Assembly: GCA_900547035.1 (NCBI GenBank)
Contig: URFM01000012.1
Location: 3,629-67,628 of the forward strand
Direction of reading: 5' to 3'
Length of the DNA: 64,000 bases
Source: an uncultured Clostridium sp.
GTDB taxonomy: Bacteria > Bacillota > Clostridia > Lachnospirales > Lachnospiraceae
In this document: piece after piece, positions 8,568 to 16,492 of the stretch
Numbering within the stretch: position 1 is the first letter of the stretch
Layout: every line of letters begins with the position of its first letter
The notes under the pieces: model-generated
Databases searched by the model: none
What the model saw: only the letters and a program-made list of their open reading frames with translations
What the model was told of the DNA's origin: nothing
Translations under genes and position numbers: made by a program

Positions 8568-9293
8568 GTGATTCGTAGGATTATAGAAATTAATGAAGAA
8601 AAATGCAACGGCTGCGGCGCCTGTGCCGCTGCCTGCCACGAGGGCGCCATCGCCATGATAAACGGGAAAGCAAAACTCATGCGGGATGATTACTGCGATG
8701 GGCTTGGAGACTGTCTGCCCGCCTGTCCCACCGGGGCCATCACCTTTGTAGAGCGGGAAGCCGCGGCCTACGACGAGCAGGCCGTTCTGGCAAATAAGCA
8801 GAAAAAGGGCGCTGCCGCCCCCCACGCCGGCTGTCCCGGCCATCAGATGCGCCGCCTGAATCCTGCCGGAGCAGAAAACAACGGGCCTGAGGACAGCCCC
8901 ATCCCGGCCTCTCAGTCCGCTCCAGCCGCCTCCCAGCTGGGCCAGTGGCCCTGTCAGATTAAGCTGGTGCCGGTAAACGCCCCCTATTTCCAGGGCGCAA
9001 AGCTTTTAATTGCCGCGGACTGCACCGCCTTTGCCTACGCCAGCCTGCACCAGGATTTTATGAGAGGAAAAATTACTCTTATCGGATGTCCCAAGCTGGA
9101 TTCTGTGGACTACAGCGAAAAGCTGACGGAAATCATCAAAAACAACGATATTCAAAGCATTACCATTGTCCGCATGGAGGTTCCCTGCTGCGGCGGCCTG
9201 GAAAATGCCGCAAAGAAAGCCCTTCAGGCCAGCGGGAAGTTTCTCCCCTGGCAGGTTGTTACCATTTCCATTGACGGAAGAATTCTGGACTAG
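8568..9293 (+). CDS. 4Fe-4S ferredoxin-type protein of the hcp operon
   Basis: 241 residues with a GTG start at 8568 (AAAGGAG 8 nt upstream). The N-terminus carries a classic cluster motif CNGCGACAAACHEG (C13, C16, C19, C23) and a second CDGLGDCLPACPTG. The C-terminal about 110 residues (LLIAADCTAFAYASLHQDFM, IGCPKLDS, VPCCGG) are the domain usually attached to ferredoxins beside hydroxylamine reductase. It probably passes electrons to Hcp. The middle, about residues 80-130, is a low-complexity Ala/Pro-rich linker. It is 54 nt before hcp, in one operon. Confidence 0.9.
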   Translation: MIRRIIEINEEKCNGCGACAAACHEGAIAMINGKAKLMRDDYCDGLGDCLPACPTGAITFVEREAAAYDEQAVLANKQKKGAAAPHAGCPGHQMRRLNPAGAENNGPEDSPIPASQSAPAASQLGQWPCQIKLVPVNAPYFQGAKLLIAADCTAFAYASLHQDFMRGKITLIGCPKLDSVDYSEKLTEIIKNNDIQSITIVRMEVPCCGGLENAAKKALQASGKFLPWQVVTISIDGRILD

Positions 9294-9347
9294 AGAGACC
9301 GTCCTGAACCGTTGACATTCCGCAAGCATAAAGGAGGAGAAATCAAT

Positions 9348-10976
9348 ATGGAAAGACAGATGTTTTGTTTTCAATGCGAGCAGACTTCCGGATGTACCGG
9401 CTGCACCGGAAAAGCGGGCGTCTGCGGAAAGACCGCCCCGACAGCTGCCCTCCAGGATGAGCTGACCGGCGCCCTCATCGGTCTGGCCCGGGCTGCCTCG
9501 GACGAGGCTCTGCCCACAGAGAGGACCGATCGGCTTCTGATCCAAGGACTTTTTACCACCATTACCAATGTTAATTTCAACGAAAAGACCATACAAAATC
9601 TGATTCATCTGGTTCATGAGGAGAAAAAGCGTCTGGTACCGGATTGTTCTGTCTGCGGTTCCCCTTGCGGCAGAACGGAGGACTATGATTTGTCCCTTCT
9701 TTGGAATGCCCAGGAGGATATACGCAGCCTGAAATCCCTGATTCTCTTTGGAATCCGTGGGGTATCTGCCTACGCCTACCACGCCATGATGTTGGGATAT
9801 ACAGACGAGGAACTGAACCGCTTTTTCTGCAAAGCGCTCTTTGCCTTAGGTGAAAACTGGGGAGTAGATGAGCTTCTTCCTCTTGCACTGGAAGTAGGAA
9901 AATACAATTTGACCTGCATGGAACTTCTGGACAAGGCCAATACGGAAAGCTTCGGAACCCCGGCTCCCACAGAAGTTTCCATGAAGGTAGAAAAAGGACC
10001 CTTCATCGTGGTTACCGGCCACGACCTGCTGGATTTAAAGCTGCTCCTGGAGCAAACTGAGGGAAAAGGCATCAATATCTACACCCATGGAGAAATGCTG
10101 CCGGCCCACGGTTATCCGGAACTGAAGAAATATCCTCATTTAAAAGGCAACTTTGGAACCGCCTGGCAGAACCAGCAGAAAGAATTTGCCGATCTGCCAG
10201 CCCCTATTCTCTTTACCACCAACTGCCTGATGCCCCCAAAAGCCAGCTACGCAGATCGGGTTTTTACCACCGAGGTGGTTTCCTACCCGGGAATGGTCCA
10301 CATCGGACCAGAACCCGGAACAGAAGTGCTGGGAGAGCATGGAGCAAAGAAAGATTTTACCCCCGTAATTGAGAAAGCTCTAGCCCTTGGCGGCTATCCC
10401 GAGGACCGGCAGTTTACCGGAATCAACGGCGGAAAAACCCTAACCACCGGCTTTGGACACGGAGCGGTTTTAAGCGCGGCTCCCCAGGTAGTGGAGGCCG
10501 TCAAATCCGGCGCCATCCGTCATTTCTTCCTGGTCGGCGGCTGTGACGGTGCAAGACCGGGCCGCAATTACTATACGGAATTTGTAAAGCAGACTCCCCC
10601 GGATACCCTTGTCCTCACCCTGGCCTGCGGCAAATACCGGTTCAACGATTTGGACCTGGGGACCATCGGCGGACTGCCAAGACTGATGGACATCGGTCAG
10701 TGCAACGACGCCTACAGCGCCGTCAAAATCGCATTGGCTCTGGCGGAGGCCTTTGACTGCGGCGTAAACGATCTGCCCCTGTCCCTGGTGTTGTCCTGGT
10801 ACGAACAGAAGGCCGTCTGCATCCTGCTGACTCTCCTTCATTTAGGAATCAAGAACATCCGGCTGGGCCCCACCCTCCCCGCTTTCCTCTCCCCCAATGT
10901 GCTGAACTATCTGGTGGAGCACTATCACATCGCGCCAATTACCACTCCGGAAGAGGATTTGAAGGAGATGCTGTAA
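9348..10976 (+). CDS. hcp: hydroxylamine reductase / hybrid-cluster protein
   Basis: 542 residues from ATG 9348 (AAGGAGG 10 nt upstream). Hcp reduces hydroxylamine and nitric oxide with a hybrid Fe-S-O cluster and protects anaerobes from nitrosative stress. The N-terminal cubane cysteines are C7, C10, C19 and C26 (MFCFQCEQTSGCTGC, AGVCGK). Hybrid-cluster ligands are recognisable in the C-terminal half: LFTTNCLMPP, FLVGGCDGARPGR, TLACGKYRFN and the acidic and histidine residues around them. Length matches the shorter anaerobe-type Hcp. Co-transcribed with the ferredoxin, and its stop is followed by a hairpin terminator. Confidence 0.97.
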   Translation: MERQMFCFQCEQTSGCTGCTGKAGVCGKTAPTAALQDELTGALIGLARAASDEALPTERTDRLLIQGLFTTITNVNFNEKTIQNLIHLVHEEKKRLVPDCSVCGSPCGRTEDYDLSLLWNAQEDIRSLKSLILFGIRGVSAYAYHAMMLGYTDEELNRFFCKALFALGENWGVDELLPLALEVGKYNLTCMELLDKANTESFGTPAPTEVSMKVEKGPFIVVTGHDLLDLKLLLEQTEGKGINIYTHGEMLPAHGYPELKKYPHLKGNFGTAWQNQQKEFADLPAPILFTTNCLMPPKASYADRVFTTEVVSYPGMVHIGPEPGTEVLGEHGAKKDFTPVIEKALALGGYPEDRQFTGINGGKTLTTGFGHGAVLSAAPQVVEAVKSGAIRHFFLVGGCDGARPGRNYYTEFVKQTPPDTLVLTLACGKYRFNDLDLGTIGGLPRLMDIGQCNDAYSAVKIALALAEAFDCGVNDLPLSLVLSWYEQKAVCILLTLLHLGIKNIRLGPTLPAFLSPNVLNYLVEHYHIAPITTPEEDLKEML

Positions 10977-11011
10977 AAAGGGAAAAATTTCCTAAAATAT
11001 CCATTAAAATA

Positions 11012-11050
11012 AAGAACGCTTTTAGGCCGTTCCTGAAGGCGTTCTTTTCG
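11012..11050 (+). terminator. intrinsic terminator after hcp
   Basis: AAGAACGC (11012-11019) pairs with GCGTTCTT (11039-11046), followed by TTCGTTTTC. The inner AGGCCGTTCCTGAAGG part can extend the fold. Confidence 0.65.
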
Positions 11051-11085
11051 TTTTCATTAAAAGCTTCTCGCACTACGAAAGTCCG

Positions 11086-11114
11086 TTGCATTGTTATATA
11101 TTTTCATATATAAT
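11086..11114 (+). promoter_or_regulatory. sigma-A promoter of the SecB-containing cassette
   Basis: TTGCAT (11086-11091), exactly 17 nt, TATAAT (11109-11114), in an AT-rich setting, about 55 nt before the first gene. Confidence 0.7.
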
Positions 11115-11175
11115 ATTATAAACACCGTCCCAGAACAACAAATAATAAGCGCAATGCTAAAGCGAGATGAAATAA

Positions 11176-11598
11176 ATGAGTAAATTTCCAAATTGCTTCC
11201 CTGAAAATTTTGAAACTGAGATATTACCAAGAGAAGCCAAAGAGGAAAATCGACTTGTATATAGGATCATAAAGTATGGAACAATTAATAGAGACAGCTT
11301 CATAAGTACATACGAAGAAATTCAACGAGGGTTAATTCCTCCTAAAAAGCGAATGAATTTGCAGGATCCTGGTCTTTTTTCCACCTCTTGTAATATAGAT
11401 TATTCAGAGGCAGAGTATGTTTTAAACTTAATTATGAGACATCAACCGAAAGCCTTTATTGCCAAAGGTGAGACAGAGGGAAGTTGCGGACCATGCCAGT
11501 TAACTTCTGAAAGGGAAAAAACAACAAGCACACATATAGATTGGTGGATTTATGACGACTCAAGTCCCCAGCTTTATTTCGAAGAGGAAAATCGATAA
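11176..11598 (+). CDS. possible ADP-ribosyltransferase-like toxin of a TAC (CmdT-like) module
   Basis: 140-residue protein, AT-rich codon use unlike the flanks. I cannot assign it by strong identity. It has features of a small R-S-E type ADP-ribosyltransferase fold: an arginine in LVYRIIKYG (R30), a downstream FSTSCN (S69-T70-S71), then AFIAKGETEG (G98, E99, E101) and HIDWW (H120). Toxin-antitoxin-chaperone systems of the CmdTAC kind have an ADP-ribosyltransferase toxin, antitoxin and SecB-like chaperone in one operon, and a SecB-like gene is third here. Its stop overlaps the next start by one base (TAATG), so translation is coupled. The fold call is inference. Confidence 0.5.
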   Translation: MSKFPNCFPENFETEILPREAKEENRLVYRIIKYGTINRDSFISTYEEIQRGLIPPKKRMNLQDPGLFSTSCNIDYSEAEYVLNLIMRHQPKAFIAKGETEGSCGPCQLTSEREKTTSTHIDWWIYDDSSPQLYFEEENR

Positions 11599-12296
11599 TG
11601 AAGGAATTGTATTTTGAAAATGTAACAGGAATCGGGAAGTTGTATTTAGAATATATTTTTTACGAATTCGAAAATGAACCGATATTATTTTTATGTACAG
11701 ATGCAGGAAAAAATTTATATTTTGGTTTATGTTCTGATATTCGCTATGAACAAAAATGGATTATCATGGAAATTAATCTGTCTATTTTAAAAGAGATGAT
11801 TGAAGAAGAAGTGGATATTGCGTCTGTATTTTTAGCAGCAAAAAATTTGACAATTATTATAAGGGATTTACAAGGGTATGAAACGAGTCATGTAATAGAA
11901 GCAAATACAATAGACCGCTTAGATTTGCCCAAAGATGGCATTTTTCTTAGATGTGACAAAGAAAAAGCAAAGGGCTATTTATGGAAAAAAGAGTGGGAAT
12001 TGCTATCTATTCAGCTAAAGGAAATTGCAAATTCATCTTCTGCTCTTGAAGAAATCCTGAGCCCCTATACAACAGTCATAAAAACTTCAATGACTATTTC
12101 GAACAGGCGAATACCATCTTACGTAAATAAACTAAATTATAGCTATGTAAAACAATTTACTCAGAACTACAAAACAATTCAGGATTCCATATCTGAAAAA
12201 TATGAATATTCTATTCATAAAAGTGAAAAGTATGTTGAGACAATCGAAAATATTGATATAGAAAAAAATAATAGTGACATTCTGCAGGCAGCCTAA
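11598..12296 (+). CDS. hypothetical protein, candidate antitoxin of the TAC module
   Basis: 232 residues, acidic and lysine-rich, no membrane segment, no motif I recognise. The N-terminal about 120 residues look like a mixed alpha/beta domain (MKELYFENVTGIGKLYLEYI, ILFLCTDAGKNLYFGLCSD). The C-terminal about 100 are largely helical and polar (QFTQNYKTIQDSISEKYEYS) and may be the part a chaperone holds. It starts inside the stop of the putative toxin gene and is 20 nt before the SecB-like gene. The antitoxin role rests on gene order only. Confidence 0.5.
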   Translation: MKELYFENVTGIGKLYLEYIFYEFENEPILFLCTDAGKNLYFGLCSDIRYEQKWIIMEINLSILKEMIEEEVDIASVFLAAKNLTIIIRDLQGYETSHVIEANTIDRLDLPKDGIFLRCDKEKAKGYLWKKEWELLSIQLKEIANSSSALEEILSPYTTVIKTSMTISNRRIPSYVNKLNYSYVKQFTQNYKTIQDSISEKYEYSIHKSEKYVETIENIDIEKNNSDILQAA

Positions 12297-12316
12297 AAAT
12301 TTCAAGAGGAAAAATT

Positions 12317-12703
12317 ATGAAACCTAGTAATTTTCAATTTGTAAATCCATATTTAGAGGAATTATATTTTGTAGAAAACCATAATTTTGACGCAAATCAA
12401 ACAGAATTTGAAATGCAAAATTCGTTTAACGTTCAGACCAAAAGAAGCAAAGATGATAACCGTGCAAAAGTAGAATTAACTTTGGAAATAAATATGGATA
12501 ACGAAAAAGCACCCTTTAAATTGCGTATAAAGGTTTCTTCGGATTTTAAATGGGAAAATCTGGATGGCAAAACGCTTGAATCTCTGCTAAAGTTTAATGC
12601 TCCAGCATTATTACTCGGGTATATGCGTCCAATTGTAGCTAATATTACAAACTCTTCCAAGTTTCCCGTATACAATCTGCCATTCATTAACTTTACAGAA
12701 TAG
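12317..12703 (+). CDS. SecB-like chaperone
   Basis: 128 residues starting MKPSNFQFVNPYLEELYF; AAGAGGA precedes ATG 12317. The C-terminal 35 residues (94-128; NAPALLLGYMRPIVANITNS, then NLPFINF) match the SecB pattern, in which an alanine-proline strand is followed by the helix ending at a FPALNLAPVNF-type motif. The central part (VELTLEINMD, FKLRIKVSSDF) fits the SecB beta-sheet. Classical SecB is absent from most Firmicutes, where SecB-like proteins typically serve toxin-antitoxin-chaperone modules such as HigBA-SecB of Mycobacterium tuberculosis or CmdTAC. Last gene of the cassette. Confidence 0.8.
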   Translation: MKPSNFQFVNPYLEELYFVENHNFDANQTEFEMQNSFNVQTKRSKDDNRAKVELTLEINMDNEKAPFKLRIKVSSDFKWENLDGKTLESLLKFNAPALLLGYMRPIVANITNSSKFPVYNLPFINFTE

Positions 12704-12739
12704 ATTAAATAGAACACAATCGGAAAGGTTGTGAAAGCG

Positions 12740-12799
12740 CCGCAGGTTTTCATCAGCTACAGCGATATATCCGTGATTCCTCGGAATACCTGCGGGGTT
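12740..12799 (+). terminator. possible terminator after the SecB cassette
   Basis: CCGCAGGT (12740-12747) pairs with ACCTGCGG (12788-12795), then GGTTTTC. The 40-nt loop is long, so this is tentative. Confidence 0.4.
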
Positions 12800-12900
12800 T
12801 TCATTACCGGGGTTTTAGGAGTTTCTCCCTTTGCCTATGCTCCTTACGCCTTTTATAATCTCCTCCTGCCGGTTTTGACCATTCTTACTGTGCTATTCTT

Positions 12901-13587
12901 TCACAGAAAAGACTTCAGCTCCGCCAGCGCCCGAATCTCATAATCCGGCCGAATATCCGCTCTCCCCGGCAGTCTCCCGGGATTATACCAGCAGGTATCG
13001 GTCCCCGCCTGCTTTCCTCCCAGAATATCCGACTGGAGGGAATCTCCCACCAACAGCGTCTGGCTGGGTCTGATTCCCGGAATTCTGGAAAAGCAATAGT
13101 CAAAATATTCTTTCTGTGGCTTCTGGCTTCCCGCATCCTCGGATACGAAGATGTCCTTCACAAACCGGTCCAGGCCGGAAGCGGCCAGACGCTTGTACTG
13201 GGTGGAGGAAGTGCCGTTGGTGACGATGTAGAGGTCGTATTTCTTCTGAAGATAACCGCAGATCTCCAGGGCTCCCTCAATGAGAATGGCGGACGCATCC
13301 AGCTGGCTTCGGTAAAGCTTCTCCGCCGCCTCGCCGTCCACCTCTTTCCCCAGAGCTCCGAAAAAATCCACAAATCGCTGGCATACCAGACGTTCCTTGG
13401 TCACCTCTCCCCTCTCAAAAGCCGCCCAGGCCCGCTCATTAATTTCATGATATAAACTCAGCCTCTCCTGCGTAGGCTCAAACCCGTAAGTTTTCAGCAC
13501 AACCTTCATGCCGTCCGCCTCTGCCTGGTTAAAATCCAGAAGGGTTCCGTCCACATCCAGAAGGATGGCCTGATATTGATTCTTCAT
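12901..13587 (-). CDS. HAD-superfamily hydrolase, YjjG-like nucleotidase
   Basis: 228-residue cytoplasmic phosphatase. HAD motif I LLDVDGTLLDF (nucleophile D11, acid D13), motif II IVTNGTSSTQ, motif III lysine in GSQKPQKEYF, and motif IV LLVGDSLQSDI are all present. The cap (residues about 15-90) resembles YjjG, a house-cleaning pyrimidine nucleotidase. Its ATG overlaps the stop of the upstream MBL-fold gene (ATGA), so the two are coupled. Substrate not determinable. Confidence 0.9.
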   Translation of the reverse strand: MKNQYQAILLDVDGTLLDFNQAEADGMKVVLKTYGFEPTQERLSLYHEINERAWAAFERGEVTKERLVCQRFVDFFGALGKEVDGEAAEKLYRSQLDASAILIEGALEICGYLQKKYDLYIVTNGTSSTQYKRLAASGLDRFVKDIFVSEDAGSQKPQKEYFDYCFSRIPGIRPSQTLLVGDSLQSDILGGKQAGTDTCWYNPGRLPGRADIRPDYEIRALAELKSFL

Positions 13588-14285
13588 AAAATAAACACCT
13601 GCCCATCTTTCTCCACTTCCACAATCCGCTCCCGATAATCCCCGGACTCCTCCATCCCCTTAAGCCTGGGAATCACGGAGAAATCTCCCCAGCAGTGCAT
13701 GGGGAATACATAGCGGGCGCCTACGGTTTTCATAAAATCATCCATTCCCCTGAAGAAATCCTTCTCTTGACGGGGATCCAAAGGCACGAAGGCCACATCG
13801 ATTTTTTCACCTTTCATGACCTCAAGCTGCCGGTGGTAGTTTACCTCCATATTTCGGTTCCAGTCCCTGGGCTCTCCCTCCCACTGCCAGTTGTTTAAGT
13901 CTCCCGCGTGGTAGATCACGCCCTCCGGAGTGTGAATCAGGAAAGCCACCCCTTCGTCGGTGGATTGAAAGGTTCTCACGGAAAAGCCGGAAAGCCAGGG
14001 CAGTGAAAACTCCTGCCCCGGCCCTGCAAAAACGATCCGGTCACGTAATTCGGGAGGTGTCCGCTTCTCCCAGATATCATCTGACAGTACATAATACACG
14101 TTCTGCCGTTCTTTAGCCAGTTCGAAAATCACCGGTGAAAAATGATCTCCATGACGGTGGCTGGCAAACACCACTGCCGGCTTGCCCTCCGGCAAAGAAA
14201 GATTTCCCTGAAAATAATCAAAAAGCAATGCCGTTTCCTTCAGCTCCGCCAAAAAGGAACTGTGATGAATGTAGGTAATTTTCAT
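13584..14285 (-). CDS. MBL-fold metal-dependent hydrolase (UlaG-like)
   Basis: 233 residues. Metallo-beta-lactamase fold with metal-binding motif SHRHGDHF (about residues 42-49) and later histidines in VIYHAGDLNNW and FPMHCWGDF. It starts MKITYIHHSSFLAEL, as small beta-lactamase-like proteins related to L-ascorbate lactonase do. It lies 3 nt after the second yitT gene and overlaps the HAD gene by 4 nt. Substrate unknown. Confidence 0.85.
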   Translation of the reverse strand: MKITYIHHSSFLAELKETALLFDYFQGNLSLPEGKPAVVFASHRHGDHFSPVIFELAKERQNVYYVLSDDIWEKRTPPELRDRIVFAGPGQEFSLPWLSGFSVRTFQSTDEGVAFLIHTPEGVIYHAGDLNNWQWEGEPRDWNRNMEVNYHRQLEVMKGEKIDVAFVPLDPRQEKDFFRGMDDFMKTVGARYVFPMHCWGDFSVIPRLKGMEESGDYRERIVEVEKDGQVFIL

Positions 14286-14288
14286 AAA

Positions 14289-15155
14289 TCAGCCGCCCTC
14301 CTTCAGTTCTTTAAATCCAAAGCCCAGCACCTCGCTGGTCTCGGTCGCCATCATAAAGGCATCCGGATCCACCTCATAAATAATCCGTTTCAGGCGCGGA
14401 AACTGCGACTTGCGCACCGTACACAAAAGAAGGGTGGTATCCTCCTTGCTGTAGGCGCCCTGGGCTTTCAGCAGGGTTGCGCTTCGATCCAGATCCACAA
14501 TAACCCGTTCTGCAATCGCTTCCGGCTTCTTCGTCACCACGGTAGCCATGGTGCTGACTTCTCCGCCGTAGATGATACCGTCAATCACCTTCGTCTGTGC
14601 AAATAAGGTCACCAGGCCGAACAGCGCCGCATCGATATTGCCAAATACAAAAATCGAAACCACCAGTACAATACCGTCCACCAGAAGCAGCGCCCTTCCA
14701 ATCGACATCTGGGGCCGTTTCTTTTGAAGCAGATACCCCAAAATATCCGATCCCCCCGTGGTTGTTCCCGCCAAAAAGATCAGCGCCATGCCTACGCCAA
14801 TAACAACCCCTCCGTAAAGGCTGCACAGGAAACGGTCCCCTGTATATACCGGGCAAAGCGGCGCCACCAATACATCAAGAACTAAGGAAGAAAGAGCCGT
14901 AGTTACGGCGGTTGTTACCGCAAATCGGCGGCTTAGGTAAAACCAGGCCAGAATCAAAAGCGGAATGTTGGTAGCCATGGTCATCATGCCAATCGGCAGA
15001 TTTGTCAGATGGTTGACCAGAAGGGCGACACCGATGGCGCCTCCGGGAGCCACCTGAGCCGGCTCCACAAACGCGTGCGTTCCAATATCATAAATCAAAA
15101 TGCCCACCAAAAGCAGCACCAAATTTTTCCCTTCTTTTTTCAGCATTGTTCTCAA
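14289..15155 (-). CDS. YitT family membrane protein, paralog 2
   Basis: 288 residues, same length and architecture as the gene at 6571-7437 and clearly its paralog (GTHAFVEPAQVAPGGAIGVA, SQFPRLKRIIYEVDPDAFMM). Multi-helix membrane region plus C-terminal DUF2179 domain. The alignment supports a TTG start at 15155, giving MRTMLKKEGKN opposite MKIQWKQEGKN, with AAGGAGG 9 nt upstream. First gene of a yitT-MBL-HAD group. The role is not established for this family. Confidence 0.88.
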   Translation of the reverse strand: MRTMLKKEGKNLVLLLVGILIYDIGTHAFVEPAQVAPGGAIGVALLVNHLTNLPIGMMTMATNIPLLILAWFYLSRRFAVTTAVTTALSSLVLDVLVAPLCPVYTGDRFLCSLYGGVVIGVGMALIFLAGTTTGGSDILGYLLQKKRPQMSIGRALLLVDGIVLVVSIFVFGNIDAALFGLVTLFAQTKVIDGIIYGGEVSTMATVVTKKPEAIAERVIVDLDRSATLLKAQGAYSKEDTTLLLCTVRKSQFPRLKRIIYEVDPDAFMMATETSEVLGFGFKELKEGG

Positions 15156-15212
15156 TCCGTTTTACCTCCTTAAAATCCGCCCGGCAGGCCAGAATCCGGT
15201 CCGCCGGGCGGG
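15156..15212 (-). terminator. GC-rich hairpin before yitT paralog 2 (terminator or leader attenuator)
   Basis: CCGCCCGGC (15177-15185) pairs with GCCGGGCGG (15202-15210). On the minus strand the stem is followed by ATTTTAAGGAGG. It could end the amidohydrolase transcript, or act as a leader hairpin of yitT as seen at paralog 1. Confidence 0.6.
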
Positions 15213-15265
15213 CAATTCAATCCATATACTGCAGAATGGTCAAAACCATCATTTCAAACCGGAGG

Positions 15266-16477
15266 TCAGCCAAAGGTTTTTTGATTCTCCTCAAACTCTT
15301 TTTCAATCACAGGCAAAAGAGAGGAGTCCATAATCAAATCCCATGAGGTTCCCGCCAGCGCTTTCGCTCCGTAAATCACGCAATTATGCGCAGCCTCCGT
15401 CTTTCCTGCCTGAATATACTCCTGGGAATGGGAAGCCGTACCGGAAGGCACAAACTGAACTCTCAGGCAGCAACCGGGCAGCCGGTGCATCACATTGCCA
15501 AAATCCGTAGATCCGGTCTTTTCTCTGGGCGGTTTTAAATCCGGAATTCCGGCTTCTGCCGCATTCTTCATTACCAGATCATTGAGGGCAAACACAGGAA
15601 CCTTATTGTCCAGAGACTGTGTTTCCGTAATCTTCGCTTCCACGCCGGACATCATTGCAGCGCCGTTAATAATATTATAAAAGCGATCCTTTAAACTGTC
15701 CAGATAATCTCGTGAAAAAGAACGCAGAGCAAATTTTCCCACCGCATAGCCCGGCACCACATTTTCCGGACCAGGAAGTTCTTTTACCGTATAATGCAGC
15801 CGCACATCATCCCGGACATGCTCCCGGAGAAATTCCACGCCCTGGAAGGCCAGAAGCAATGCGTCAAATGCGCTGCGCCCCTGCTCAGGCGCAATCGCAG
15901 CGTGGGCTTTCTTTCCGAAAAATTCCACATGATAAGTAGAAAGAGCAAGACACTTTTTATCCGTACAGGTATCCGGCGCCCCATGCATCATCAGCGCCAC
16001 GTCGATATCCTGAAAACAGCCCGCCTTCAGCATATTGATCTTCCCGCCAAAGGTTTCCTCCGCAGGCGTTCCATAAACAACCAGATCGTATGGAACACTG
16101 GTCAGAACTTCTTTTACTGCCAATGCTGCTCCCAGACAGGAGGGACCCTGCATATGGTGTCCGCAGCCATGTCCCAGATTCTCCAGCGCATCATACTCAC
16201 AGAGAATTCCAATTCTGGGGATACGTCCTTTGCCTGCATTCTGCGGACGGTTCTGATAAACTCCCCGGAAAGCTGTTTTCAGCCCGCCGCAGCCAGTCTC
16301 TACCGTAAATCCATTTTTCTTTAAAACATCGGTCAGCAGCGCTGCTGCCTGAACCTCGTTGCCATCGGTTTCCGGATGGTCAAAAATAAAATCCGCCATT
16401 TCTGTCAGCTGTTCTGCCATATGGTCGATCGCCTCATACAGCTGGCATTTCTTTTCCATAACTGTCTTCTCACTCAT
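15266..16477 (-). CDS. M20-family amidohydrolase (HipO/AbgB type)
   Basis: 403-residue metal-dependent amide hydrolase that removes acyl or aminobenzoyl groups from amino acids. Metal-binding motifs are CEYDALENLGHGCGHHMQG (about residues 92-110), AEETFGG (acid-base glutamate) and LMMHGAPD; the lid domain follows (STYHVEFFGKKAHAAIAP). AAAGGAG lies upstream of ATG 16477. It is 15 nt after the YfcC-type carrier gene, so uptake and hydrolysis of an N-acylated amino acid or dipeptide is likely. A divergent LysR gene probably controls both. Confidence 0.92.
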   Translation of the reverse strand: MSEKTVMEKKCQLYEAIDHMAEQLTEMADFIFDHPETDGNEVQAAALLTDVLKKNGFTVETGCGGLKTAFRGVYQNRPQNAGKGRIPRIGILCEYDALENLGHGCGHHMQGPSCLGAALAVKEVLTSVPYDLVVYGTPAEETFGGKINMLKAGCFQDIDVALMMHGAPDTCTDKKCLALSTYHVEFFGKKAHAAIAPEQGRSAFDALLLAFQGVEFLREHVRDDVRLHYTVKELPGPENVVPGYAVGKFALRSFSRDYLDSLKDRFYNIINGAAMMSGVEAKITETQSLDNKVPVFALNDLVMKNAAEAGIPDLKPPREKTGSTDFGNVMHRLPGCCLRVQFVPSGTASHSQEYIQAGKTEAAHNCVIYGAKALAGTSWDLIMDSSLLPVIEKEFEENQKTFG

Positions 16478-16492
16478 TTTGACTGTCTCCTT

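Noticed and set aside
12731..12943. 70-codon plus-strand frame after the SecB cassette
   Set aside because: It spans a hairpin and runs into the HAD gene antisense; no good start.
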